A DNA stretch of 57,208 nucleotides from an uncultured Acetatifactor sp. (GCA_910586485.1 CAJUIA010000027.1:1-57208), one strand, 5' to 3'. Positions 1 to 8,939 are shown, counted from the first letter of the stretch. Translations and numbers: made by a program. Notes: a model not told the origin generated them from the letters alone.

Positions 1-20
1 TGCCAGTCTTTTATCTGGCA
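1..20. other. Stem-loop TGCCAG/CTGGCA
   Basis: Six-base perfect inverted repeat with an 8-nt loop at the extreme left edge. It lacks a T-run, so it is not an obvious terminator. It may be part of the structured leader. Confidence 0.35.
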
Positions 21-273
21 TTACTGTTCGTTCTTTTCTGAATTCATTCTTTATTTTGACATCCATCTCTCTGCCTGACTGCCTAATGGCCGATTCTCTC
101 TTTCGAGTCTCCTCCTTCAAGCACTGCCTGACGCATGAATGTCTTTTGGAATCTTTTCAGGGTTGCATTACTGTTTGTTTGTCAAGGTACAATCAAGCCT
201 GCCCCGTTACGGGCTTTGCTTCCAAGCGGTCCTGCCGCTTTGGCTTTGCCATCGCTTGAGCGACAGCTTATTA
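1..273 (-). other. Non-coding leader running off the left edge, rRNA-operon-like
   Basis: No convincing protein frame is seen on either strand. Read on the minus strand, the region follows a consensus promoter (274-302) and is rich in short inverted repeats, such as GCAAAGCC/GGCTTTGC-type elements and an AAGCGG/CCGCTT pair. The motif AACAGTAATGC occurs twice, and a TGCCAG/CTGGCA stem-loop sits at 1-20. This style, a strong promoter followed by about 270 nt of structured untranslated RNA, resembles 16S rRNA leaders of Lachnospiraceae. The rRNA gene itself would lie outside the window, so this is inference. Confidence 0.4.
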
Positions 274-302
274 AGGATAGCACACCTGGAAAGGTATGTC
301 AA
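274..302 (-). promoter_or_regulatory. Strong sigma-A promoter reading leftward
   Basis: On the minus strand, TTGACA (302-297) and TATCCT (279-274) are separated by exactly 17 nt. The -35 box is perfect and the -10 matches 4 of 6 positions. It drives the non-coding leader at 1-273. Confidence 0.7.
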
Positions 303-438
303 CTACTTTTTTTAATCTTTCAAGCTTTATCTTTCAAACTTGAAGCTATCCTCAACAACGAAATTGAGTATACCACCCGCCATTCCCCTTGTCAACCATA
401 AACTTGAAATTTTTGTAAAAATTTTGCACAATTTATCG

Positions 439-480
439 AAACAGCCGAAACGCTTTATTTTATAAGCATTTCGGCTGTTT
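439..480 (-). terminator. Stem-loop downstream of the lipoprotein gene
   Basis: The arms AACAGCCGAAA and TTTCGGCTGTT pair, with a further GC pair around an AT-rich loop. It lies 40 nt after the stop of the minus-strand lipoprotein gene. The T-tract is short on both strands, so termination strength is uncertain. It could also stop opposing transcription. Confidence 0.6.
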
Positions 481-518
481 AGCACTTTATTGCTGTAAAC
501 TTTTAACTGCATATATCA

Positions 519-1265
519 TCATTTTAGCTGAATTGTATATGCTTTTACATCATTTTTCAGATTAAGGGAAATGGAAGCTACATCCTCAATGCTTTCCTGC
601 TCCACCTCTATAATGAGAACTGCCTCCGTAATTCCGCCTGTCGGTATGGTTTCACGAAGCGCGGTCATATCATCCAGAAGCAGCACCGTCATTGCATTGC
701 GCCTGTAATCCCCATTGACGGTAATCCGAAAAGAAAGCTCCTTCTGCGATGCAATGTCTACAAATTGCTCCTGCTCCGTATTGTTGACAAACTGAAAGTG
801 CAGCACCAGCAGCTTTTTCCCGCTTGAAGCGGAGACGGATAGTCCCCCGATCTCATCTTCATGCGGATATTTATCACAAATCTCCGCATCCGCAAAGCTG
901 ACGTTCACCCCTTCGGTCAGCCCCAGCACATCCTCCATGCTGCCGGGATCCTCAGGCTCCGTCATGTCCGTAACGGGCGTATTATCCACCGGTCCTGTTT
1001 CCGAAGGGTTTTCCGGCTCCAGCGGCTTCTCCGGCTCCGTCTGCTCAGGAATTTCCGGCACAGGCTCCGACGGAAGCTCCACAAGGCGGCTCCTGTTGCT
1101 GGCATCATATTTCATTAATGTAAAGGCGGCATATTCCCCGATGGTCTGCATTTCGCTCTCTGTCAATTCCGGAATCATATTTTCACCGCAGCCAGTCATA
1201 CCTAAGCATAACCCCATGGAAAGCGCTGCCACCGCCAGACCGGTCCTGAATTTTTTTGTCAACAT
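519..1265 (-). CDS. Hypothetical lipoprotein
   Basis: 248-residue predicted lipoprotein of unknown function. A signal peptide with lipobox MTGC puts the mature N-terminal cysteine at about residue 25, so it should be anchored on the outer face of the membrane. An acidic linker rich in Pro and Glu (about 65-115) separates the N-terminal segment from a C-terminal beta-rich domain (about 120-248). That domain's spacing resembles small immunoglobulin-like folds such as DUF4352/DUF5067, but the assignment is weak. I chose the ATG at 1265, preceded by GAGGG, over a GTG four codons upstream. The gene stands alone between a promoter at 1310-1338 and a stem-loop at 439-480. Confidence 0.75.
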   Translation of the reverse strand: MLTKKFRTGLAVAALSMGLCLGMTGCGENMIPELTESEMQTIGEYAAFTLMKYDASNRSRLVELPSEPVPEIPEQTEPEKPLEPENPSETGPVDNTPVTDMTEPEDPGSMEDVLGLTEGVNVSFADAEICDKYPHEDEIGGLSVSASSGKKLLVLHFQFVNNTEQEQFVDIASQKELSFRITVNGDYRRNAMTVLLLDDMTALRETIPTGGITEAVLIIEVEQESIEDVASISLNLKNDVKAYTIQLK

Positions 1266-1309
1266 ACTGTCCCTCACTTAACTTTAAAAAATTTTATCCG
1301 TATGCTTAT

Positions 1310-1338
1310 AATATACCTCACTTTTTTCTTACAGTCAA
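1310..1338 (-). promoter_or_regulatory. Promoter of the lipoprotein gene
   Basis: On the minus strand, TTGACT and TATATT are separated by 17 nt, about 45 nt upstream of the ATG at 1265. Confidence 0.6.
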
Positions 1339-1374
1339 CCATCCCTGCAGCCTCAGGCACGATTCCGTAACAAT

Positions 1375-2670
1375 TCAGGCACCTGCGCTCTGCTGCCTGT
1401 ACAGGCTGTACTTTTCTGCATCCTGCTTTTGACAGCTGACCTTTAAATGTACGCCCGCCTCCGTATACTCCTGCTTCAGCACCGTAGCATTTTCCATCAG
1501 AAAGGATACCAGATCTCCCCGGTTAAAAGGCAGGAGAAAATCCGTCTCCACCCTGTCGGCGTAAAGCGTATCCTGTATCATACCTGTCAGCTCCTCCAGC
1601 CCGCAGCCCTGCCCTGCCGCCATATAGATCCGGCCTTCTTTTTTCTGTGGGATTCCTTCCATTCCGCATTTATCCGCTTTGTTATAGACCACAAGCCTAG
1701 AGATGTCTCCGGCCCCTAGCTCCTTCAGTGTCTGCTCCGTAACTTCCATTTGCTGTTTGTGATGCTCGTCGGAAAAATCCACCACCTGAACCAAAAGGTC
1801 CGCATATTTTACTTCTTCCAGCGTAGAACGAAAGGCCTTTACCAGACCATGAGGCAGCTTGTGTATAAATCCAACTGTATCCGCCAGCAAAAAGGGCCTG
1901 TTGTCACCGGTGCTGATACTCCTGACGGCAGTATCCAGCGTAGCAAACAGCATATCCTTTTCCGTCACAGTCTTTTCACTGCGCTCGCCATAGTGCTCTA
2001 CCAGCCTGTTTAAAATCGTGGACTTCCCTGCATTGGTATATCCGACCAGCACCACCTGGGGTATGCCCGACTGCATTCGTCTCTTCCGCATGGTTTCCCT
2101 GTTTTTGGTCATCGAATTCAGCTCTTTTTCCAGCTCACTGAGGCGGTGTTCTATCTTTCTACGGTCCAGCTCCAGCTTGGTCTCACCTGCACCCCTATTG
2201 CTCATTGCGCCGCCGGTTCCTCCCTGACGGCTTAAATTTTCGCGCATTCCCACCAGCCGTGGCAGCATATACTGCAGTCTGGCCGCTTCCACCTGCAGCT
2301 TGGCTTCTCCCGTTCTGGCCCGAAGGGCAAAAATGTCCAAAATCAGATTGTTCCTGTCCAATACAGGCAGCTCCAGCTCATTCGCCAGATTTCTGATCTG
2401 GGTAGGGGACAGGGCATTGTCAAATACGATCTCTTCCGCCTCTGCCTGGGCAGCATAAGCCTTTACCTGGGCAGCTTTTCCCGTTCCGATATACAAGGAT
2501 CTGTTTACCGTCTCCATGTGCTGCACGATGGTACCGACTACCTGCTTGTGAGCGGCTTCCGCCAGGCTGGCAAGCTCCGCCATGGAGTGCTCAAAATCCG
2601 CTTCCTCTCCTGTATCCACTCCCACCAGCAACACCCTTGTAAATTCAATATTTTCTTTTTCTCTTCTCAT
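1375..2670 (-). CDS. hflX: GTPase HflX
   Basis: 431-residue HflX, a ribosome-associated GTPase that splits stalled or stressed 70S ribosomes. It shows the N-terminal HflX nucleotide-binding-like domain, the conserved linker motif GGTGGAMSNRGAGETKLE (about 157-175), and a G domain. The G domain has a P-loop GYTNAGKST (about 212), switch II DTVGFI and base-recognition motif NKAD. The C-terminal region is short, as in Gram-positive homologues. The ATG at 2670 has AAGAGG 4 nt upstream. A longer frame from 2718 is open, but its extra 16 residues do not look like HflX. It is the last gene of an apparent operon after the sensor kinase, with a 73-nt gap. Confidence 0.95.
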   Translation of the reverse strand: MRREKENIEFTRVLLVGVDTGEEADFEHSMAELASLAEAAHKQVVGTIVQHMETVNRSLYIGTGKAAQVKAYAAQAEAEEIVFDNALSPTQIRNLANELELPVLDRNNLILDIFALRARTGEAKLQVEAARLQYMLPRLVGMRENLSRQGGTGGAMSNRGAGETKLELDRRKIEHRLSELEKELNSMTKNRETMRKRRMQSGIPQVVLVGYTNAGKSTILNRLVEHYGERSEKTVTEKDMLFATLDTAVRSISTGDNRPFLLADTVGFIHKLPHGLVKAFRSTLEEVKYADLLVQVVDFSDEHHKQQMEVTEQTLKELGAGDISRLVVYNKADKCGMEGIPQKKEGRIYMAAGQGCGLEELTGMIQDTLYADRVETDFLLPFNRGDLVSFLMENATVLKQEYTEAGVHLKVSCQKQDAEKYSLYRQQSAGA

Positions 2671-2743
2671 ATTTCCTCTTATTTCCGCTGCACAGGCTGC
2701 GAGCCGGCAGCATCTCACGATTCTGTTTCAACGCCTCCCTATC

Positions 2744-4222
2744 TTATTCATCCACATTTTCCTCACATCCTTCCAATTCAAACCAAAACAATACCCCGTC
2801 CTGACGGTTTTCCACGCCATACTGCCGATTCATGGATTCCATAATCGCCTTCACAATGGAAAGCCCCACGCCGCTTCCGCCATACTCCCGTGTTCTTGCC
2901 TTATCCACCTTATAAAATTTTTCCCACAAATGGGGCAACGCCTCTTCCGGCACCAGCTCCCCCGTATTAAATACGTTCACTCGCACCAGTTCATCCTTAC
3001 TTTCCAGCGTTACGACAATATTTTTATCTCCGCTGCAATGATTGACCGCATTGGAAAAATAGTTTGTAAATACCTCTTCAACCTTAAATTCGTCTCCCCA
3101 GACCCAGACCGGCCCATAGTCCTCCATTTGTACCCTGATTCCGTTCTGCCTTATCAGTATTTCCGCCGACTGAACAACATTTCGGATCAACGCCGCAATG
3201 TCAAAGCGTTCCATCGACACCACGTCATTGCCAAATTCCAGCTGATTTAATGTCAGCAGCTTCTGCACCATCAGATTCATCTTTGCCGCCTCATCCATAA
3301 TAACCTCGCAGTAAAAGCTGCGGCTCTCCGAATCTTCATTAACGCTTTCTACAAGGCCCTCCGCATATCCCTGGATCAGCGCAATAGGCGTTTTCAGCTC
3401 ATGAGATACATTGGCCAGGAATTCCCTGCGCATCTGATCTATTTGTTCCTTTTTTTCAATATCCTTCTGCAGCTCATTGTTTGCAGTCTTTAAGCCGGAA
3501 ATGGAGCGCTCCAGAGAGCTTGACAGCTTGTTTATATTTGCTCCCAGCGTACCGATTTCGTTTTTTTCGTCACCCTGATACTTGGCTTCAAAGTTAAGAT
3601 GCACCATTTGCTCCGAAATGCTGTTCAGCTTCTTGATGGGCTTCGTAATCCTGCCGGAGATAAGCCACATGATAATTCCGCCCGCCAGCATTCCGCCCAG
3701 TCCCACATAGGCAAAAAAGCGATTTGCAATATCCGCGCTCTCCCGAATGCTTTCCACCGGCGTTCTCATGATAAAGGAAATCCCCGTGCTCAGTCTCCCG
3801 TACATGATAAGGAATTCGTCTTCCCCGGAGGTCATCCTCTGGATCACATAATCCTCCCCTTCCTCCAGTACCTTTACGGGATTTGTATCAAAGCCAAATA
3901 TATAGCCCAGCAGCAACGCATCCAGCTCGCTTCCTCCGTTGACGGATTCATAGCGGATCTGCGAGTTGGCGTCAATCACCAAAACCGTAATGTTGGCCAC
4001 ACTACAGACATCATCCAACTCTTTTCTAAACTTTTCCGAGCTGTAGGTGTCACTGCCCGCCGCCTGCCGGATGCTCTCATATGCTTCATAGATCACTCTG
4101 GTCTTGCTCCTGATATAATATCTTTCCAGAAACATATTGTTGACAACCTGACAAAGCAGGACCGTCCCCATCATCACACCCATAAAAATCAATGCAATTT
4201 GCTGTCTGATTGAATGCTTCAT
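2744..4222 (-). CDS. Sensor histidine kinase (HAMP-HisKA-HATPase)
   Basis: 492-residue membrane-bound sensor kinase. TM1 is at about 8-28, followed by a roughly 135-residue extracytoplasmic sensor domain, TM2 at about 167-190, and a HAMP domain to about 243. The HisKA dimerisation domain carries the phospho-accepting histidine in FLANVSHELKTP (about 270). The HATPase domain has an N box (NYFSNAVNHC), a G1 region and the lid motif YGGSGVGLSIV. Its start overlaps the response regulator stop by one base (TAATG), so the two are translationally coupled and are cognate partners. The input signal is unknown. Confidence 0.93.
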   Translation of the reverse strand: MKHSIRQQIALIFMGVMMGTVLLCQVVNNMFLERYYIRSKTRVIYEAYESIRQAAGSDTYSSEKFRKELDDVCSVANITVLVIDANSQIRYESVNGGSELDALLLGYIFGFDTNPVKVLEEGEDYVIQRMTSGEDEFLIMYGRLSTGISFIMRTPVESIRESADIANRFFAYVGLGGMLAGGIIMWLISGRITKPIKKLNSISEQMVHLNFEAKYQGDEKNEIGTLGANINKLSSSLERSISGLKTANNELQKDIEKKEQIDQMRREFLANVSHELKTPIALIQGYAEGLVESVNEDSESRSFYCEVIMDEAAKMNLMVQKLLTLNQLEFGNDVVSMERFDIAALIRNVVQSAEILIRQNGIRVQMEDYGPVWVWGDEFKVEEVFTNYFSNAVNHCSGDKNIVVTLESKDELVRVNVFNTGELVPEEALPHLWEKFYKVDKARTREYGGSGVGLSIVKAIMESMNRQYGVENRQDGVLFWFELEGCEENVDE

Positions 4223-4899
4223 TAGCCCTCTTCCAATTTATATCCCATACCCCAGATTGTCTTGATCATATCGCCCTTTTCACCCATTTTACTGCGCAGC
4301 TTTTTCACATGAGTGTCTATGGTGCGGGCATCTCCGAAATAATCATAGTTCCACACATGATTCAATATCTTTTCTCTTGGCAGCGCAACCCCCCTGTTTT
4401 CCACAAAATAGGTCAGAAGCTCAAATTCCTTAAAGCTTAATTCAATCTCCTTCCCGTCAATCCTGACACAATGTGCCACCTTATCAATCTCGATTCCGCC
4501 GCAGCTTAAGACGTCTTCCTCCGATGCCCGGCTTGTCCTGCGCAGGATGGCTTCAATTCTGGCCACAAGGATCTTGGGACTGAAGGGCTTCGAGATATAC
4601 TCGTCCACCCCCAGCTTAAAGCCCTGAAGCTCATCCTGCTCGTCACCCCTGGCTGTCAGCATGATGACGGGCACCTTTGAATACGCACGCAGCTCGCGGC
4701 ACACCTGCCAGCCGTCCATCTTCGGCATCATTACATCCAGCACCACCAGCGCAATATCCTTCTGGCGGAAAAATAAGTCCAGCGCCTCTTCCCCGTCCCC
4801 GGCTTCCATCACATCATACCCGGCCTTGACCAGAAAGTCCCTCACCAGCTTGCGCATTCTGCTCTCATCATCCACCACAAGAATCTTCAACCTGTCCAT
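4222..4899 (-). CDS. OmpR-family response regulator
   Basis: 225-residue DNA-binding response regulator. The receiver domain has the acidic pocket VDDE and the phospho-acceptor Asp in VVLDVMMPKMDGW (about 52-64). The conserved Thr of MLTARG and Lys of YISKPFSPK follow. The C-terminal winged helix ends in THVKKLRSKMG and GMGYKLE. The ATG at 4899 is chosen because GGAGG lies 5 nt upstream; a longer frame to 4932 lacks a ribosome site. It is coupled to the downstream histidine kinase. Its target genes are not evident here, but a role in controlling its own operon including hflX is plausible. Confidence 0.93.
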   Translation of the reverse strand: MDRLKILVVDDESRMRKLVRDFLVKAGYDVMEAGDGEEALDLFFRQKDIALVVLDVMMPKMDGWQVCRELRAYSKVPVIMLTARGDEQDELQGFKLGVDEYISKPFSPKILVARIEAILRRTSRASEEDVLSCGGIEIDKVAHCVRIDGKEIELSFKEFELLTYFVENRGVALPREKILNHVWNYDYFGDARTIDTHVKKLRSKMGEKGDMIKTIWGMGYKLEEG

Positions 4900-4950
4900 G
4901 ATAACCTCCGTGTCGCCTTTTCTCCATCTCATTATAAAATATATTTATGT

Positions 4951-5526
4951 CTATTCTGTGAAAAGCTCATCATTCCCATTCAGCTTCAGCTCTCTTTCCC
5001 TTTCTCGGACCGCATTTTCCCTTTCCGTCAGCTCCTGCTCCCACTGTGCATACTTATCCGTAATTACTCTTTTATAATTCAGTATATTAGGGTTATCACT
5101 TCTTATGGTAATTGTAAACATGGCAGCGACCGCCAGAATCAGCAGCACATTCAGTATGACGGATATTTTGAATCCGTCCTTCCCGCCGTCTTTCGTCTGG
5201 ATCCTGTTTTTTGCCGGGTTGCTCCGTTCTCTGATCACCCCGCTGAAGCTTTGATACAACGGGATTTCCGGAACTCTCTCAGGATCAATCTCCGGCCGCT
5301 CCAGCAGATAATCCCGCAGCTTTTTCAAATACTGCATCCCTACCGGCGTTTTAAATATTCTTTCATGAATCGTCTTCTCATAAACCGTTAAAATACTGTC
5401 CGGACGGGAATAATCAATGCGCGCCTCCAGATATTCTATTTTCTTTAACTCTTCTGCTGCAAGCTGCGCATCCTTTTCCGTATAAAACCGGTAGCCGCCC
5501 ACAGACAAATTTCTATTGTCTGCCAT
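4951..5526 (-). CDS. Single-pass membrane protein, unknown function
   Basis: 191-residue protein not assigned to a known family. Residues 1-118 are hydrophilic and probably cytoplasmic. A single transmembrane helix spans about 120-140 (SVILNVLLILAVAAMFTITI), and a C-terminal charged coiled coil follows (about 155-182, ELTERENAVRERERELK). It starts with AGGAGG upstream of the ATG at 5526 and lies 51 nt ahead of the response regulator on the same strand, so it probably belongs to the two-component operon. It might be an accessory or sensor-linked factor. That role is only suggested by position. Confidence 0.75.
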   Translation of the reverse strand: MADNRNLSVGGYRFYTEKDAQLAAEELKKIEYLEARIDYSRPDSILTVYEKTIHERIFKTPVGMQYLKKLRDYLLERPEIDPERVPEIPLYQSFSGVIRERSNPAKNRIQTKDGGKDGFKISVILNVLLILAVAAMFTITIRSDNPNILNYKRVITDKYAQWEQELTERENAVRERERELKLNGNDELFTE

Positions 5527-5574
5527 CCTTAAAAACCTCCTGCCTGTCTTTTTGATCTCGTCCGCACCTTAAGC

Positions 5575-5622
5575 AAAAAAAGAGCGGGCGCAAACCCCTA
5601 GGGATTCTATCTGCCGCTCTTT
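5575..5622 (-). terminator. Rho-independent terminator of ssrA
   Basis: On the minus strand, AGAGCGG pairs with CCGCTCT around a 26-nt loop and is followed by a run of T. It lies just after the tmRNA 3' end and before the downstream operon. Confidence 0.85.
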
Positions 5623-5629
5623 TTCATAA

Positions 5630-6029
5630 TGGAGTAGAGGGGAATCGAACCCCTGTCCAAAAGCCCATTCCCTGTCCTTCTACTATCATAGTTCGTTTTT
5701 GCGTGTGAACTTGCTTCACACTGTTCCCCTAATACGGCAGAAAACGAACAATCTTCCGCTTAAGGTAGCTTCATGATACGCCCGCGCGGGCAAAGCTTAC
5801 CGCGCGTCGTTTCTCACATAATCGACGCCCGGATTCCGGAGTGTGAGTGCCCCGGAGCGGACGAGCCGCCTAAGGCGGCGTCACCTGCAGCGGTTAGGCT
5901 GCAAGTGCTAACTGAGTATTATCTTCAGCGTTTAGTTTAATTTTGCGGACAAAGTCCGCAGTGCGATTAACGTGTCGCAACGGATAGCTTCTCCAGCTGC
6001 AAGGCCCCTGTCGAAACCTTTACTACCCC
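5630..6029 (-). ncRNA. ssrA: tmRNA (transfer-messenger RNA)
   Basis: About 400-nt tmRNA, which rescues ribosomes stalled on mRNAs lacking a stop codon, with SmpB. The 5' strand GGGGTAG pairs with the 3' strand CTACTCC to form the acceptor stem. The T-arm has the GGTTCGATTCC-type loop, and the terminal CCA appears not to be encoded. The resume codon is most likely GCT at 5929, preceded by TAAAC. The tag reads AEDNTQLALAA and ends at TAA (5894-5896). Pseudoknot-like repeats follow. smpB lies immediately upstream on the same strand. Confidence 0.97.
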
Positions 6030-6046
6030 TGATTCCTGTTCGATAT

Positions 6047-6075
6047 AGTATATCGAATCGTCTGTACTCTGTCAA
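6047..6075 (-). promoter_or_regulatory. ssrA promoter
   Basis: On the minus strand, a perfect TTGACA is followed by 17 nt and TATACT. The -10 box ends 18 nt before the tmRNA 5' end, so some 5' processing by RNase P is expected. This suggests ssrA is transcribed independently of smpB. Confidence 0.85.
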
Positions 6076-6122
6076 TGAATTTATCGGCAGTTAATTGAAT
6101 TTCCGTAACCGTGTATGAATTT

Positions 6123-6593
6123 TTATCTGTTTCTGTCCTTAAATTCTCTTTCTATTTCCCTCCGCGCATCCTTCTTTGCCATATCCTCCCGCTTGTCATA
6201 AAGCTTCTTGCCCCGTGCCAAACCGATTTCTACCTTTACCTTTCCCTCCTTAAAGTATACCTGAAGCGGCACCAAAGTATACCCCTTTTCTGCCACCCGC
6301 CCTGCCAGCTTATTAATCTCATACTTATGCAGCAGCAGCTTCTTCACCCGCAGGGGATCCTTATTAAACAGATTGCCCTTCTCATAGGGACTTACGTGCA
6401 TACCGTAAACAAATACCTCGCCGTTCTCAATCCGGATAAAGGATTCCTTGATACTACACTTGCCCATTCGCAGAGACTTCACCTCCGTACCGTGGAGCGC
6501 CACTCCGGCCTCATAGGCTTCGTCTATAAAGTAATCATGATAAGCTTTTTTGTTATTTGCCACCAGCTTACGCTCTTCCTTCTGCTTTGCCAT
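6123..6593 (-). CDS. smpB: SsrA-binding protein SmpB
   Basis: 156-residue SmpB, which binds the tRNA-like part of tmRNA and delivers it to stalled ribosomes. Family features include the N-terminal NKKAYHDYFIDE segment, GVALHGTEVKSLR, the HVSPYEKGN motif, and the basic C-terminal tail KKLYDKREDMAKKDARREI that reads the empty mRNA channel. The start at 6593 has GGGAGGTGAGG upstream. It sits between rnr and ssrA, the standard functional grouping of trans-translation and RNase R. Confidence 0.98.
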   Translation of the reverse strand: MAKQKEERKLVANNKKAYHDYFIDEAYEAGVALHGTEVKSLRMGKCSIKESFIRIENGEVFVYGMHVSPYEKGNLFNKDPLRVKKLLLHKYEINKLAGRVAEKGYTLVPLQVYFKEGKVKVEIGLARGKKLYDKREDMAKKDARREIEREFKDRNR

Positions 6594-6615
6594 TCACGCC
6601 TCACCTCCCGTTTTC

Positions 6616-6660
6616 TTTTCTTCCTGTTCCTTTTCTTCCTGTTCCTTTTCTTCCTGTTTT
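6616..6660. repeat. Three 15-bp tandem repeats between smpB and rnr
   Basis: The unit TTTTCTTCCTGTTCC occurs three times, the last copy with two changed bases. On the transcribed strand the RNA is purine-rich (GGAACAGGAAGAAAA). It sits between the rnr stop codon and the smpB ribosome site and could act as a spacer or enhancer of smpB translation. Confidence 0.8.
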
Positions 6661-6679
6661 CTTTCCTTCCCGTCTGCTT

Positions 6680-8902
6680 TCATTCGCAGCCTGCTTCCTC
6701 TTTTCCCTCATCCAGCGAAAAGTCGATGGTTTTGTTAAACCTGTCACAGCCGTCCACTGTAATCCGGACCGGCATCCCCAGCTTAAAACAGCGTCCTGTC
6801 CGTTCTCCCACCATCTCGCAGCTTTCCTCATGATAGCAGAAATAGTCTCCGGGCAGCTTGGATACATGTACCAGACCCTCAACCGTATCCGGCAGCTCCA
6901 CGTAGATTCCCCAGCTTGTTACGCCGCTGATTACACCGTCGAAGCTCTCTCCGATACGATCCTCCATGTATTCCACTTTTTTCAGCTTATCCGTTTCCCT
7001 CTCCGCCTCGTCTGCGCGGCGCTCGGTCTCCGAGGAATGCTTTGCCACCTCCGGCAGGATTCCCCGGTAATGTGCCGCTCTCTCTTCTCCCAGCCTGCCT
7101 CGCAGCTGTTCCTTGATAATCCGATGGATCTGCAGATCCGGGTATCTCCTGATGGGTGACGTAAAATGACAGTAATACGGACTGGCCAAGCCAAAATGCC
7201 CCGTACATTCCACACTGTATTTTGCCTGCTTCATACTGCGCAGGGCCATGCGGCTGACCAAAGCCTCTTCCGGCGTTCCCGCCACGGCGGCCAGCAGCTT
7301 CTGGAACTCCTTGGGATGAACTTCCTCCCCAACCGTTTTTGATCCTGCCCGTCCCACACCCTTCATGTAATAACCAAAATTATGAATAAATTCCGACAGC
7401 CTTTGAAGCCTTTCCGGGTCAGGTACATCATGAACACGATACAAAAAGGGCAATTCCATCCAGTAAAAATGCTGCGCCACTGTCTCGTTGGCCGCCAGCA
7501 TAAAATCTTCGATCATGTCAGTAGCCACATTTCTCTCATAAGGGCGAATGTCCGTGGGATGCCCCTCTTTGTCCAGCACTATTTTACACTCCGGAAAATC
7601 AAAGTCTACGGAGCCCCTTGCCCTTCTTCTTTCCCGAAGCAGTGTCGCCAGCTTTTCCATTTCTCGAAACATGGGCAGAAAAGCTTCATACTCCCGCAGC
7701 AGGGTATCATCGGTTTCAAGCCCAGCGTTTTCCGAAACGCAATGAAGAACGCTGTCCTCGCTGAGCAGCTCCTTAACCACAGTATATGACATCCGCCTGT
7801 CCACATTGATGACAGACTCACAGATCTCATGATCCACAATCTCGCCTTTACCATCCACCGTCATCAGGCAGCTTAAGGTCAGGCGGTCCACTCCCTGATT
7901 CAGAGAACAGATGCCGTTGGAAAGTGCATGAGGCAGCATGGGGATTACCCTGTCCACCAGATAAACGCTGGTGCCGCGCTTTCTTGCTTCTCTGTCCAAC
8001 GCAGAATTCTCCTGAACGTAGTTTGCCACATCCGCGATGTGTACCCCCAGATGATAATGTTCCCCGTCAAAGGAAACGCTTACCGCGTCATCCAGATCCT
8101 TGGCATCCTCGCCGTCTATAGTAACCATAAGCAAGTCCCGCAGATCCCGCCTGCCTGCTCTGTCCGCCTCCGAAACCTCCATCTGTACACGCTCCGCCTG
8201 ATGCAAAGCCTTCTCCGGAAATTCTACCGGCAGTTCAAAGCCTCTGACAATAGACATAATGTCCACTCCCGGATCATTTACATGCCCCAGAATTTCCGTT
8301 ACTTTCCCTTCCGGGCTGCGCCTGTCAGTACCGTAATCCGTGATTTCAACCACTACCTTATGCCCGCTCACGGCTCCCCTGGAATACTCCTTGGGAACGA
8401 AAATATCCTGCGCCAGCCTGGAATTATCCGGAATGACAAATCCGTAATTGTCCCTGGTCCGTTCATAAGTTCCCACCGCCTGCGTCATGCCCCGTGCGAT
8501 CACCTTAAGCACTTGCGCTTCCTGCCTTTTTCCGGATTTTTCCGGAAGCAGCGCCACCTCCACGGTATCCTTATGAAAAGCTCCCCCCGTCTTGTCCTCC
8601 GGGATAAATAAATCCTCTTCCCGGCCCTCGACCTCCACAAAGCCAAAGCCGTTTGCATTGCCGATAAAGGTCCCCGTCAGCACTCTGCCGTTGGATTTCA
8701 TGTACTTTCCTTTGATTGAAAGCATCAGCCGCCCTTCGGCCAGAAGCTCCCGCAGGATTTCACGAAGCTCTTCCCTTTCCTCCCTGGAAACCTGCAGGAA
8801 CATGGCCAGCTCTTTTTCCTTCATGGGGACATAAATGGGATCCTCCACAAGCTCACATATTATTTTTTTCCGTCTTTCTTTTGATTGATTGCCGCTGTTC
8901 AT
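6680..8902 (-). CDS. rnr: Ribonuclease R
   Basis: 740-residue processive 3'-5' exoribonuclease that degrades structured RNA and mRNAs freed by trans-translation. An N-terminal winged-helix segment and cold-shock domains (about 70-230) precede the RNB catalytic domain. That domain has the Mg-binding motif DAKDLDDAVSV (about 265-275) and the HFTSPIRRYPDLQIH motif. The C-terminal S1 domain (about 640-715) begins EDRIGESFDGVISGV. The length is usual for the Firmicutes family. The start at 8902 has AGGTG upstream. The gene runs on toward smpB after 86 nt. Confidence 0.97.
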   Translation of the reverse strand: MNSGNQSKERRKKIICELVEDPIYVPMKEKELAMFLQVSREEREELREILRELLAEGRLMLSIKGKYMKSNGRVLTGTFIGNANGFGFVEVEGREEDLFIPEDKTGGAFHKDTVEVALLPEKSGKRQEAQVLKVIARGMTQAVGTYERTRDNYGFVIPDNSRLAQDIFVPKEYSRGAVSGHKVVVEITDYGTDRRSPEGKVTEILGHVNDPGVDIMSIVRGFELPVEFPEKALHQAERVQMEVSEADRAGRRDLRDLLMVTIDGEDAKDLDDAVSVSFDGEHYHLGVHIADVANYVQENSALDREARKRGTSVYLVDRVIPMLPHALSNGICSLNQGVDRLTLSCLMTVDGKGEIVDHEICESVINVDRRMSYTVVKELLSEDSVLHCVSENAGLETDDTLLREYEAFLPMFREMEKLATLLRERRRARGSVDFDFPECKIVLDKEGHPTDIRPYERNVATDMIEDFMLAANETVAQHFYWMELPFLYRVHDVPDPERLQRLSEFIHNFGYYMKGVGRAGSKTVGEEVHPKEFQKLLAAVAGTPEEALVSRMALRSMKQAKYSVECTGHFGLASPYYCHFTSPIRRYPDLQIHRIIKEQLRGRLGEERAAHYRGILPEVAKHSSETERRADEAERETDKLKKVEYMEDRIGESFDGVISGVTSWGIYVELPDTVEGLVHVSKLPGDYFCYHEESCEMVGERTGRCFKLGMPVRITVDGCDRFNKTIDFSLDEGKEEAGCE

Positions 8903-8939
8903 ATGTTATCACCTGCTCAATACGGTATGCCGTTATATT

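Noticed and set aside
2671..2718. Longer hflX start
   Set aside because: The extra 16 residues do not resemble HflX, and a good ribosome site sits before the ATG at 2670.
6601..6882. 93-codon frame ending in GRKGTG repeats
   Set aside because: It overlaps the end of rnr in another frame and only translates the 15-bp tandem repeats.
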